Source: Actinomycetota bacterium (GTDB lineage: Bacteria; Actinomycetota; Acidimicrobiia; Acidimicrobiales; AC-9). Taken from it: DNA of 34,290 nt. Positions 1-7,096 of the stretch are shown in pieces. Each line of letters starts with the position of its first letter. Within the stretch, counting starts at the first letter, position 1. The notes beneath the pieces were generated by a model. It had not been told where the DNA came from. It ran no database searches and saw only the letters and a program-made list of their open reading frames with translations. The stretch is taken from positions 19,945 to 54,234 of the forward strand of contig VAWP01000046.1 of assembly GCA_005888295.1 (NCBI GenBank), in the 5' to 3' direction. Position numbers and translations under genes: made by a program.

Positions 1-1086
1 GGCGGCCACGGCCACGACGACGTCGCGGAACCAGCCGTCGAGGAGTCCCGCGCCGTGCGGCCGAGCGGCAGCGAGTCCGCCGGCGGCGTTGCGCGTCCCC
101 GAGCTGGGCGTGGTGGCCGTCGGCGCCGGGACCTGCGTCGAGACGGCGGGCAGGTGGTCGGCTCGCGACTCCTTGGCGACCGGCGTGGCGAAGCCGAGGT
201 CGAGGAGCGCGGTCGCCGAGCGGTAGATGTCGGGAGACTGGAGAACGACGGCGACCATCGTGCGCCCGTCACGCGTCGCCGCCGCCATGAAGGTGTTCCC
301 GGCCGCCTTGGTGTGGCCGGTCTTGATGCCGATGGCTCCCGGGTACAGCTCCAGCCCACGGTCGACGTTGCGGATCACGTGGACCACCCCGTCGGGTGCG
401 GTGAACCGGTATTCCGGCAGATCGACGATCTGGCGGATGTCGGGCATCGCCAACGCCGTCCGGGCGATGATGGCCAGGTCGTAGGCGGAGATGAGGTTCC
501 CTCCCTGGACGGAGAACTCATCGTCGAGCCCGGCGGGGTCACGGAGGACCGGGTGGTCGACCAGGTGGAGGTCGGCGCCCGTGCGCTGCATCTCGGCCCC
601 GAACGCCTCGCGAGTGCCGCTGACCCGCTCGGCCAGCGCCAGCGCGGCGTCGTTGGCCGACAGCATGAGCATGGCGTGGAGGATGTCGGTGAACGCCCAC
701 ACCTGCCCCACCTTGAGACCCAGATTGACCGACTCGGTGCCCTGGGCGACAGGGCTGACGGGGACCACGCTGTTCAAGGGCAGGTGCTGAACGGCGACGA
801 TGGCCGTCAACACCTTGCTGATGCTGGCCGGCCGCATCACGACGTGATCGTTGGCGGCATCGACGACGTTGCCGGTGTCGGCGTCCACGACGACCCACGC
901 GGAGGGACCTGCCGGAGGCGGCAATCCGGGCGTGCCCGGAGGGGGCGTGGCCGGCGGCGGCGACGCAGGCGGGGGCACGGCCGCGACCGCCGACCGAGCC
1001 CCGGCAGGACCGGCCGTCAGGAGGGCGAGAACGAGCCCGAGCAGAACGAGGAGACGGTGGCGTCTGACCGCCACAGACAGGACCAC
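1..1086 (-). CDS. D-alanyl-D-alanine carboxypeptidase (class A PBP, S11), C-terminus off the left edge
   Basis: Exported penicillin-binding DD-peptidase that trims the terminal D-Ala from peptidoglycan stem peptides. The frame is open to base 1, so 362 residues are visible and the stop lies outside. All three S11 motifs are present: SISK (nucleophile S88, K91), SAN (S143, N145) and KTG (K255-G257). An Arg-rich start followed by a Leu/Val/Ala-rich stretch (about residues 6-30) looks like a signal peptide. A Pro-rich linker precedes the catalytic domain. The last visible residues (GWFRDVVVAVAA) could begin a C-terminal membrane anchor. I chose GTG at 1086 because an in-frame TGA sits two codons upstream and a TAGTCT -10 lies 6 bases before it; GTG at 1074 is an alternative. 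Function is confident; the exact paralogue (DacA, DacB or DacC type) cannot be decided. Confidence 0.93.
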   Translation of the reverse strand, partial: MVLSVAVRRHRLLVLLGLVLALLTAGPAGARSAVAAVPPPASPPPATPPPGTPGLPPPAGPSAWVVVDADTGNVVDAANDHVVMRPASISKVLTAIVAVQHLPLNSVVPVSPVAQGTESVNLGLKVGQVWAFTDILHAMLMLSANDAALALAERVSGTREAFGAEMQRTGADLHLVDHPVLRDPAGLDDEFSVQGGNLISAYDLAIIARTALAMPDIRQIVDLPEYRFTAPDGVVHVIRNVDRGLELYPGAIGIKTGHTKAAGNTFMAAATRDGRTMVAVVLQSPDIYRSATALLDLGFATPVAKESRADHLPAVSTQVPAPTATTPSSGTRNAAGGLAAARPHGAGLLDGWFRDVVVAVAA

Positions 1087-1092
1087 CGGTCA

Positions 1093-1098
1093 AGACTA
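1093..1098 (-). promoter_or_regulatory. -10 element (TAGTCT), leaderless promoter of the DD-carboxypeptidase
   Basis: TAGTCT fits TANNNT and lies 6 bases before GTG 1086, so the message would start at or next to the start codon. No Shine-Dalgarno sequence is present. Inferred from sequence only. Confidence 0.45.
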
Positions 1099-1142
1099 GG
1101 ACCCCGGTCGAGGCCGCGTTGTGCGGGCGACGCGCCGACTAC

Positions 1143-1799
1143 TTATTTCTTGGCCGGCTCGTAGTAGGGGTTGTCTCCACTGGCGTGGTCGGTCACGTCG
1201 ACGACCGACGTCACCTCTGGGATGGCGTCGGTGATCGCCACCTCTATCCCCTGACTCAGCGTGACCTTGGCCAGCCCGCACCCCTGGCAGCCGCCGCTCA
1301 GCCGGAGGTAGGCGGTCGAGTCCTCGACGGCCACCAGGTCGGCCCGGCCTCCGTGGGCAGCGATGCTCGGGTTGATCTGGCTGTCGAGCACGGCGACCAC
1401 CCGCTGGGCGACGTCCCCGCTCAGGTCCGCGGCGGGCCTGCCGCCCATGGCCGGGCTGCCCGTGGGGGGTGGGGTGTTGGGGTTGACGATCACCATGCCC
1501 GCACCGTCCCCGGCGCCGCTCACGTCGAGCGTGGCCCCGCGGATCTTGTCCACGCTCGCCTCGGGGATGACGACCGTCAGCTCGTCGTCGTGCTGCACCA
1601 GGTCGTCGGGTCCGGCGTCCGCCGCCGCCTCGAAGTACATGTCGTAGGTGTAGTTCGAGCCGGCGACTCCGCTGACCTCGAGCCAGAGGGCCAGCCGATC
1701 CCCATCGGTCTCCGACGCCCGGACATCGAGCACCATGCCGCGAGCCCGGTCGCTGACCTTCAGCACGGGCTGGAACTCAGGTGTCTGCTGCGAGCTCAT
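1143..1799 (-). CDS. NfuA-like Fe-S cluster scaffold/carrier (degenerate A-type domain + NifU C-terminal domain)
   Basis: Probable scaffold that binds a [4Fe-4S] cluster and delivers it to apoproteins. The protein has 218 residues. The N-terminal half (about 8-110) resembles the HesB/IscA fold but has no cysteines, as in NfuA, where that half recognises targets. After a Gly/Pro linker, the NifU C-terminal domain carries SGGCQGCGLA with C171 and C174 as the CxxC cluster ligands. ATG 1799 was chosen because GGGGGTGAGG lies just upstream. A longer in-frame extension exists but has no such signal and no family similarity. It stands alone, divergent from the ATP-grasp gene. Domain assignment is strong; the client proteins, possibly including the neighbouring radical SAM enzyme, are inference. 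Confidence 0.88.
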   Translation of the reverse strand: MSSQQTPEFQPVLKVSDRARGMVLDVRASETDGDRLALWLEVSGVAGSNYTYDMYFEAAADAGPDDLVQHDDELTVVIPEASVDKIRGATLDVSGAGDGAGMVIVNPNTPPPTGSPAMGGRPAADLSGDVAQRVVAVLDSQINPSIAAHGGRADLVAVEDSTAYLRLSGGCQGCGLAKVTLSQGIEVAITDAIPEVTSVVDVTDHASGDNPYYEPAKK

Positions 1800-1812
1800 A
1801 TCCTCACCCCCG

Positions 1813-1818
1813 ACGGTA
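1813..1818 (-). promoter_or_regulatory. -10 element (TACCGT) of the NfuA-like gene
   Basis: TACCGT lies 13 bases before ATG 1799 with a G-rich ribosome-binding sequence between, so the mRNA would have a very short leader. Position and match are seen; activity is inferred. Confidence 0.4.
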
Positions 1819-1888
1819 CCCTCGCCTGAGATGTCGTCGGTTCGTTCAGGCCGGGACCCCGGCCAGGGCACAGGAACATGATAGGTCC

Positions 1889-3057
1889 ATGGCCCGCCTG
1901 CTCCTGATCCTTCCGACCGCCACCTACCGGGCCCCCGACTTTCTCGACGCCGCCGCCCAGGTGGGCGCCGAGGTGGTGGTGGCCTCGGAGCGCCCGCAGG
2001 TGCTGGCCGAGACGATGCAGGACCGGTTCCTCGAGATCGACCTGCGGCGCCCGGACACGGCCGCCGACGCCATCGTGGCCCTGTCCCGCCGGCGCCGGAT
2101 CGACGGCATCGTCGCCGTTGACGACCGATGGCGACCAGGGACAAGGTGGCCATGCGGGACGACCTGGCGGCGGCCGCCGTGCGCCAGCCCCGCTACGCCA
2201 GCGTCGCTGTCGACGAGGACGTCGGCGAGGTGGCAGGCGCCGTGGGCTTTCCGTGCGTGATCAAGCCGCCGTCGCTGTCCGCCAGCCGCGGCGTCATCAG
2301 GGTCGACGACGCGGCCGGAGCGAAGCTGGCCGGCGACCGCGTGCGGGGGATCCTCGCCGAAGCCGGTGAAGATCCGAGCCGGCTCCTCGTGGAGGCCTAC
2401 GTGCCCGGCCCCGAGGTGGCCCTCGAAGGCCTCCTCCGTGGCGGGGCCTTCGAGACCCTGGCCGTGTTCGACAAGCCCGACCCGCTCGAAGGGCCCTACT
2501 TCGAGGAGACCATCTTCGTCACGCCGTCGCGCCTGCCCGAGGCTGCTGTCGCCGCGGTGGAACGCACCGCGGCCGAGGCCTGCGCCGCCATCGGACTGGT
2601 CGAAGGCCCGGTCCACGCCGAGCTTCGCACCGATGGAACCGATGCCTGGCTCATCGAGGTGGCCGCCCGCTCCATCGGCGGCCTGTGCTCTCGGGCCCTG
2701 TCCTTCGGCGTCGGGGTCAGCCTCGAGCGGCTGATCGTCTCCCATGCCCTCGGCACACCGATCGAGGGGCTGGCACGGGAGCGCCAGGCGGCGGGGGTGA
2801 TGATGCTCCCGATCCCCGCCGAGGGCCGTCTGGCGGCCGTCGGCGGCCAGGACCAGGCGCGACAGGTGCCGGGTGTCACCGGCCTGGACGTCTCCATCGC
2901 GCCGGGCCGGCGGGTGCGTCCACTCCCGGAGGGGGACCGGTACCTCGGCTTTCTGTTCGCCAAGGCGGAGACGCCCGAGGAGGTCGAGGCGACCCTCCGC
3001 CAGGCTCACGGGATGCTCGAGGTGCGGGTCGTCGAAGACGAGGAGGGTGACGGTTAG
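1889..3057 (+). pseudogene. ATP-grasp ligase, interrupted by an out-of-frame internal deletion near 2115-2128
   Basis: ATP-grasp enzymes ligate a carboxylate to an amine or thiol through an acyl-phosphate. The first frame (ATG 1889) gives a pre-ATP-grasp domain ending ...DGIVAVDD. The second frame resumes at 2128 with MATRDKVAMRD and continues through CVIKPP, the central domain and the C-terminal lobe (LIEVAARSIGG) to TAG 3057. Relatives have about 24 residues between VDD and ATRDK; here only about 5 bases remain, so about 67 bases seem missing, which also explains the frame change. The upstream frame otherwise runs on to 2260 as nonsense. The stop is one base before the radical SAM start, so the two are co-transcribed. 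It could be a real pseudogene, a split gene or a consensus error. The substrate is unknown. Confidence 0.82.
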
Positions 3058-3058
3058 C

Positions 3059-4507
3059 GTGGGCGGCGTGCGGGTGCTGCTCGTGTCGACGTACGAGCTG
3101 GGTCACCAGCCGCTCCACGTCGCCTCCCCTGCCGCAGCGCTGGCGCGGGCTGGTCACGAGCCCCGCTGTCTGGACCTCTCCGTGCAGCGATGGGACGAGC
3201 TCGGCCCCGAGGCCGTGGACTGGGCCGAGGCGGTGGCGTTCTCCGTCCCCATGCACACGGCCATGCGCCTGGCCGCCGCTGCCGCCCGTGCGGTGCGACG
3301 ACGCCGCCCCGAGCTGCCACTGTGCTTCTACGGCCTGTACGCGCCAATGGCCGACGACCCGAGCGTCGCCAGCCTCGCCGACCGCGCCATCGCCGGGGAG
3401 TACGAGCCCGCCCTCGTGGACTGGATCACCCAGCTGGCGGGTGATGGCGGGCCGATCGGCGCGCCGTTGGCCAACGGCGGCGACAAGGTCAGCCTCGAGC
3501 TGGGGCGGGGCCGGTTCTCTCCGCCCGCCCGCGACCTACTCCCTCCCCTCGACCAGTACGCCCGCCTCGCCGTCGGGGGTGAGGAGCGCACGGTCGGCTA
3601 CGTGGAGGCCAGCCACGGGTGTGCCCACCGCTGTCGACACTGCCCAGTACCCGTCGTCTACGACGGCCGCACCCGGCTCGTCGGCGAGGACGTGGTCGTG
3701 GCCGACGTCGCCCGCCTGGTGGCCGGTGGCGCCCGCCACATCACCTTCGGGGACCCCGACTTCCTCAACGGACCCCACCATTCGCTCAGGGTCGTGCGTG
3801 CGGTCCACGAGCGCTTCCCGCAGCTGACCTTCGACTGCACTACGAAGGTGGAGCACGTTCTCGCCCACCGCGGGGTCTGGAGGGAGATGGCGGCGGCTGG
3901 GTGTCTGTTCGTGGTGTCGGCGTTCGAGTGCCTGAACGACGACATCCTCGCCCGGCTGGACAAGGGCCACACCGCTGTCCAGGCCGCCGAGGCGGTGCAG
4001 ATCCTGCGGGCCCACGGGATCGAGACGCGCCCGTCCTGGCTGCCCTTCACCCCGTGGACGTCGCTGCAGGACGTGGCCGACATCGTGGACTTCGTCGCCC
4101 GCCACGATCTCGTCCCCAACGTCGACCCCGTCCAGTACAGCATCAGGCTGCTCGTGCCCCTGGGCTCGCTCCTGCTCGGCGACGACCAGCCGTCCCTCGG
4201 ACCCTACGACCCTGAGCTGCTGAGCTATGCGTGGCTGTCGCCTGACGCCCGGGTGGACGCCCTGCAGGCCCGGCTGGCCTCGATCGCCGAGGAGGCCGCG
4301 GCGACCGGCGAGACCGCTGGCACCACCTATCTGCGAATCCGACGGGCCACCGCCGAGGCGATGGGTGCCGCCGCCGACGACGATGCCGCGCCGGTGCTGG
4401 TCGCCGCGGGAGCCGGAGAAGGGCGGCCTCGCCTCACCGAGCCCTGGTTCTGCTGCGCCGAGCCGACGGCCGGGCAGTTCGGACCGCTGGGCCAGATGCC
4501 CGACTGA
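3059..4507 (+). CDS. Cobalamin-type radical SAM protein with C-terminal CCAEP tail
   Basis: Protein of 482 residues. An N-terminal Rossmann-like region (VRVLLVSTYELGHQ...) resembles the B12-binding domain of cobalamin-dependent radical SAM enzymes. The radical SAM core has CAHRCRHC (C188, C192, C195), the CxxxCxxC ligands of the SAM-binding [4Fe-4S] cluster. Near the end is FCCAEPT (C465, C466, then AEP). I recall this as the hallmark of a family named CUAEP/CCAEP-tail radical SAM (seleno)protein, where some members have selenocysteine at the second Cys; here both codons are TGC, so cysteine. GTG 3059 is one base after the ATP-grasp stop, with GAGGAGG about 12 bases upstream. GTG 3047 and 3068 are alternatives. 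The reaction is unknown; pairing with an ATP-grasp enzyme suggests a peptide or small-molecule modification pathway (inference). Confidence 0.9.
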   Translation: MGGVRVLLVSTYELGHQPLHVASPAAALARAGHEPRCLDLSVQRWDELGPEAVDWAEAVAFSVPMHTAMRLAAAAARAVRRRRPELPLCFYGLYAPMADDPSVASLADRAIAGEYEPALVDWITQLAGDGGPIGAPLANGGDKVSLELGRGRFSPPARDLLPPLDQYARLAVGGEERTVGYVEASHGCAHRCRHCPVPVVYDGRTRLVGEDVVVADVARLVAGGARHITFGDPDFLNGPHHSLRVVRAVHERFPQLTFDCTTKVEHVLAHRGVWREMAAAGCLFVVSAFECLNDDILARLDKGHTAVQAAEAVQILRAHGIETRPSWLPFTPWTSLQDVADIVDFVARHDLVPNVDPVQYSIRLLVPLGSLLLGDDQPSLGPYDPELLSYAWLSPDARVDALQARLASIAEEAAATGETAGTTYLRIRRATAEAMGAAADDDAAPVLVAAGAGEGRPRLTEPWFCCAEPTAGQFGPLGQMPD

Positions 4508-4642
4508 CGGACCGGAGGGGTTTCCTCGTCGACCGCGGCGCGCTCGTGTCGTTGTCCTGTTCCACATTGGGTCGAAAGTGGCGAGCACGTCGACGAGGCG
4601 GAGAAATCGGCGCGCATCCCGCCGACGGGCGAACGTCACGAC

Positions 4643-4648
4643 TACCGT
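4643..4648 (+). promoter_or_regulatory. -10 element (TACCGT), leaderless promoter
   Basis: TACCGT lies 7 bases before ATG 4656, with no Shine-Dalgarno sequence. It gives the Cys-rich gene its own leaderless promoter, separate from the radical SAM gene 148 bases upstream. Confidence 0.5.
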
Positions 4649-4655
4649 GGCCTTG

Positions 4656-5420
4656 ATGTCGCGGTCGAGACGCAAGGACCAGTACCCCGACGGCCTGCAC
4701 GAGTGGGTGAGCTTCGAGGACCCCGACGAGGACCGGACGTGGGTCTTCGACGTCACCTTCCTGCTCAGCTCGTGGACCTGCATCTTCGGACGGGGGTGCC
4801 AGGGCGTGCTCACGGAGGCCGCCCCCGAGCTCGGCCAGGGGTGCTGCTCGTACGGCGCACACTTCACTGACGACGAGGACGCGGCGCGCGTCGAGCGGGC
4901 GGCGGCCACGCTCGGACCTGACCAGTGGCAGCTCGGCCACCGCGCTCGGGGTGGTCCTCTCAAGCGCACAAAGTCGGGCGACCTGGCCACGAGGATCGTC
5001 GACGGGGCCTGCGTCTTCTTGAACCGTCCGGGGTTCCCGGGGGGCGCCGGCTGCGCGCTCCACCTCGCCGCCCTGGAGCAGCACCGGTCTCCGATGGACC
5101 TGAAGCCCAACGTGTGCTGGCAGCTGCCGCTGCGACTCGAGGACGACACCGGCGACGACGGTCACGTGACCACGACCGTCGGGCAGTGGGAGCGCCGGCA
5201 CTGGGGCGCCGGCGGGGCCGAGTTCCACTGGTGGTGCACCGAGGCCCCGGAGGCCTTCGTCAGCGCCGAGCCGGTGTTCCGCACCCTGCGCGACGAGCTC
5301 ATCGCCCTGGTCGGGCGGGACCCCTACGATCGGGTGAGCCGCTACCTCACCGACCGCTACTTCAACGGCAGCGCCTACCCGGCTGTGCCGGTGCCCCACC
5401 CCGCCGTTCGCCGCCGCTGA
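4656..5420 (+). CDS. Cys-rich conserved protein, YkgJ/DUF3109-like metal-binding pattern
   Basis: Protein of 254 residues with clustered cysteines: C-x5-C and a CC pair in the first third (CIFGRGC...GQGCCSYGAHF), then GACVFLNRPG, GCALHLAAL, and KPNVCWQLPLRL. This order (C...CC...C.FL...GC.LH...KP..CW..PL) resembles the zinc/iron-chelating YkgJ or DUF3109 type, which I know only as putative metal-binding proteins. There is no signal peptide or membrane segment; it is probably cytosolic. ATG 4656 is favoured over in-frame GTG 4647 by the TACCGT box 7 bases upstream. It follows the radical SAM gene on the same strand but has its own promoter, so a shared pathway is only possible. Gene reality is confident; function is unknown. 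Confidence 0.82.
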   Translation: MSRSRRKDQYPDGLHEWVSFEDPDEDRTWVFDVTFLLSSWTCIFGRGCQGVLTEAAPELGQGCCSYGAHFTDDEDAARVERAAATLGPDQWQLGHRARGGPLKRTKSGDLATRIVDGACVFLNRPGFPGGAGCALHLAALEQHRSPMDLKPNVCWQLPLRLEDDTGDDGHVTTTVGQWERRHWGAGGAEFHWWCTEAPEAFVSAEPVFRTLRDELIALVGRDPYDRVSRYLTDRYFNGSAYPAVPVPHPAVRRR

Positions 5421-5459
5421 GCATCGGCCGAGCCGGCCGCGGCACGCGGACCGGCGGAG

Positions 5460-5645
5460 TCAAGCTTCCTCGTCGAGCTCCTCGGCCTCGGCCAGGCACC
5501 AGGACGCGTGCCCCTTCCCGGCCTCGGCGCCGCACTCCGGGCACTGCTCTGCGGCGCCGTCCGCGTCACGCACCGTGGTTTGACCCTGCTGTCCGAGCTT
5601 CAACGTGCGTGCCTCTTCGAAGCGCCGGTGACGTCCCTTCTTCAC
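5460..5645 (-). CDS. Small zinc-ribbon-like protein (CPEC...HASWC)
   Basis: Short protein of 61 residues. A basic start (KKGRHRRFEEARTLKLG) is followed by CPECGAEAGKGHASWC, a likely Cys3His or similar metal site, and an acidic Glu/Ala-rich tail. I recall similar small actinobacterial proteins beginning KKGRHRRxEEAR but no assigned function. GTG 5645 was chosen because GGGAG lies 6 bases upstream and a TACACT -10 is 36 bases away, giving a leader of about 29 bases. A longer reading from TTG 5708 adds 21 residues but would place the promoter inside the gene. It is convergent with the Cys-rich gene and divergent from the 86-residue protein. Confidence 0.68.
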   Translation of the reverse strand: MKKGRHRRFEEARTLKLGQQGQTTVRDADGAAEQCPECGAEAGKGHASWCLAEAEELDEEA

Positions 5646-5681
5646 GAGCCGCTCCCAGGTGTCGACAGGTGCTGTGGCGAC

Positions 5682-5687
5682 AGTGTA
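5682..5687 (-). promoter_or_regulatory. -10 element (TACACT) of the small zinc-ribbon gene
   Basis: TACACT on the minus strand lies 36 bases before GTG 5645. A short leader carrying GGGAG fits between them. It is back to back with the TAGGGT box at 5738. Confidence 0.4.
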
Positions 5688-5737
5688 CCCCGCCGCCGCC
5701 GCGACCAAGCTCCTCCGGAACCGACCACGAAACTGGC

Positions 5738-5743
5738 TAGGGT
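5738..5743 (+). promoter_or_regulatory. -10 element (TAGGGT), leaderless promoter
   Basis: TAGGGT lies 8 bases before ATG 5752, with no Shine-Dalgarno sequence between; consistent with a leaderless transcript. Confidence 0.45.
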
Positions 5744-5751
5744 CTGCCGCG

Positions 5752-6012
5752 ATGCCCGAAGAGCTTGATGTTCAAGCCATGATAGAGCGTTTCCGGCAGC
5801 GTGCCGCGGCAGTGCGAAACCGTGGTCTGCCCCCCGTCGAAGGAGCGGAGCGCCGGCGGTTCGCCGAGCAGGCCCAGCGTGACTTCATGGACTTCGCCAT
5901 GATCGGGGACGCGCAGGGCAAGCTGGAGGACGGGATCCTCACGCTCCGTATCGACCTGCGCCCGCCGGCGGATGGGGGGGCCGAGGGCGGAGCGGGCGAG
6001 ACCGGAGGCTAG
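5752..6012 (+). CDS. Small conserved-looking protein of unknown function (86 aa)
   Basis: I do not recognise a family. The protein is mostly helical and charged: an Arg/Glu-rich N-terminal half with likely amphipathic helix (DVQAMIERFRQRAAAVRNRG), a central segment RDFMDFAMIGDAQGKLEDG, then a likely beta strand TLRIDLRP and a Gly-rich tail. There is no signal peptide, Cys or membrane segment. A leaderless promoter (TAGGGT, 8 bases) supports ATG 5752 over an in-frame upstream extension to 5659. It converges on the pseudo-ClpP gene, with a GC-rich hairpin between. Codon structure and promoter make it a real gene; function is open. Confidence 0.65.
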   Translation: MPEELDVQAMIERFRQRAAAVRNRGLPPVEGAERRRFAEQAQRDFMDFAMIGDAQGKLEDGILTLRIDLRPPADGGAEGGAGETGG

Positions 6013-6018
6013 GCCACC

Positions 6019-6044
6019 GTCCCCGGGTACCTCGTCCGGGGGAC
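6019..6044. terminator. GC-rich hairpin between convergent genes
   Basis: GTCCCCGG and CCGGGGGAC (one extra G) form a stem around a 9-base loop, in the 73-base gap between the stops at 6012 and 6086. No U-run follows, so it is at most a weak bidirectional terminator. Confidence 0.35.
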
Positions 6045-6085
6045 AGAGCGGTCATCGAGGTCGGCGCGGACGAGCACCGCGGGCG

Positions 6086-6637
6086 CTACGGCCGGACGAT
6101 CTCGTCGACGATCCCATAGCCGAGGCCGGTCTCGGCCGTGAGGTGCCGCCCGAGCCGCAGGTCCGCCTCGACGTGCTCGAAGGGCTGGCCGATCGCCTCC
6201 GCCAGGCGTCGGACGAAGTCCCCCACGCGGGTCTCCAGCTCGGTGGCCCGCCGGTGCAGATCGGTCGCCGGGCCCGCGAGGTCGGCCGTCGGCTCGCGGA
6301 GGTGGATCCGTCCCAGGGTCCCGATGCGACGGTGGCTGCAGACAGCGAGCACGCCCGCCATGGTCCCGCCCACCGTGCTGGCGACCGTCGCGGTGACGTG
6401 CACACCGAGCACGTCGATGGTGTCGATGAGGGCGAAGGCGACGTCGAGCGAGTCGGAATCGGCATTCAGCCGCAGCTCGACCGGATCGTCGCCGAGGGCG
6501 TCCAGGGTCATCATCGTGGCCGCCGCGTCGCTCGCCCGCTGATGGTCGATCCTGCCGCTGAGCAGGATGATCCTCCGGTCGAGCAGCGCCCGCTCGGCCG
6601 ACGGCCGAGGGTACCCGGACGGGAAGCTCCCCGTCAT
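6086..6637 (-). CDS. ClpP-like protein lacking the catalytic triad (pseudoprotease)
   Basis: Protein of 183 residues that aligns along its length with the ClpP encoded at 7097, down to the shared ending (YGIVDEIV versus YGIVDDII). None of the active-site residues is kept. The SPGG oxyanion loop reads ADSD. The Ser position (GMGMSAAAM) reads TVGGTMAGV, with Thr or Gly in place of Ser. The His position (IMIHQ) reads IHLRE. The Asp position (RDFYMTAEE) reads LGRHLTAET. It should fold like ClpP but not cleave peptides. Inactive ClpP relatives (for example ClpR) join mixed rings with active ClpP, so a structural or regulatory subunit is plausible (inference). Its ATG overlaps the XRE stop (ATGA), so the two are translationally coupled. 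Confidence 0.86.
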   Translation of the reverse strand: MTGSFPSGYPRPSAERALLDRRIILLSGRIDHQRASDAAATMMTLDALGDDPVELRLNADSDSLDVAFALIDTIDVLGVHVTATVASTVGGTMAGVLAVCSHRRIGTLGRIHLREPTADLAGPATDLHRRATELETRVGDFVRRLAEAIGQPFEHVEADLRLGRHLTAETGLGYGIVDEIVRP

Positions 6638-6954
6638 CGCACGTCGTCCCCGCGGGCGGGAGGACCCAGCCGGGTCGCCAGCCCGGCTTCCGGGTCCTCG
6701 GGCCCACCCAGTCGCCAGTCGATGACCTGGTCGACGGCGGCGGCGTAGCGCTCGAGGCTCGAGAGGCGCACGTCGCCCTGGCCCGACTCGAGCCGCGCCA
6801 CGGCCGACTGGGACGTGCCCATGCGGGCCGCCACCTCGGTCTGGGAGAGGCCGACCGCCACGCGCCGGGCGACCAAGGCTTCGGCCAACGCCTGTCGGCG
6901 CCGGGCCACGTCGCCGAAGCCGGGCAGGTAGCGATCGTGCCTGCGCTCACCCAT
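6634..6954 (-). CDS. XRE-family helix-turn-helix regulator
   Basis: Protein of 106 residues with a central HTH (about 22-75): VGLSQTEVAARMGTSQSAVA followed by RLESGQGDVRLSSLERYAAAV, typical of Cro/CI-type DNA-binding domains. The rest is short, with no effector domain. It is co-transcribed with the dead ClpP paralogue (4-base ATGA overlap) and divergent from active clpP. In Streptomyces the regulator PopR sits beside clpP3-clpP4 and activates them, so a comparable role is plausible by context only. ATG 6954 was chosen because a 20-codon reading frame on the apparent leaderless promoter ends across it. In-frame GTG 7005 would give 123 residues. Confidence 0.82.
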   Translation of the reverse strand: MGERRHDRYLPGFGDVARRRQALAEALVARRVAVGLSQTEVAARMGTSQSAVARLESGQGDVRLSSLERYAAAVDQVIDWRLGGPEDPEAGLATRLGPPARGDDVR

Positions 6955-7009
6955 CGGTCGAGAACCGGCCGCCCGGCCACGGGGACACGACCGGACGACG
7001 TCCACTCAT
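6947..7009 (-). CDS. Possible 20-codon leader ORF upstream of the XRE gene
   Basis: ATG 7009 lies 7 bases after TATCAT (7017-7022), the best -10 match in this divergent region. Its frame closes at TGA 6947-6949, overlapping the XRE start ATGGGTGA. It could deliver terminating ribosomes to the XRE start, which has no Shine-Dalgarno sequence. The sequence is Arg/Pro/Gly-rich with no recognisable motif. It may be chance. Confidence 0.3.
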   Translation of the reverse strand: MSGRRPVVSPWPGGRFSTDG

Positions 7010-7011
7010 GT

Positions 7012-7030
7012 CAACGATGATAACTCGTTG
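7012..7030. promoter_or_regulatory. Dyad CAACGA-N7-TCGTTG, candidate operator between XRE/pseudo-clpP and clpP
   Basis: A perfect 6-base inverted repeat with a 7-base spacer, 19 bases in all, covers the minus-strand -10 (TATCAT, 7017-7022) and abuts the plus-strand promoter region. Position and symmetry fit a binding site for a dimeric HTH regulator such as the adjacent XRE protein (inference). Confidence 0.45.
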
Positions 7031-7054
7031 GTGATATCGCATGTATGGTATAGA
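7028..7054 (+). promoter_or_regulatory. Probable clpP promoter (TTGGTG ... TATGGT/TATAGA)
   Basis: TTGGTG at 7028 and TATAGA at 7049 are 15 bases apart; TATGGT at 7044 is an alternative -10. Either gives a leader of about 40 bases, and clpP has a good GAGG ribosome-binding site. Confidence 0.4.
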
Positions 7055-7096
7055 CGCCGGCGGCCAGGCGCTGGCACACGACGGAAGCGAGGTGCC

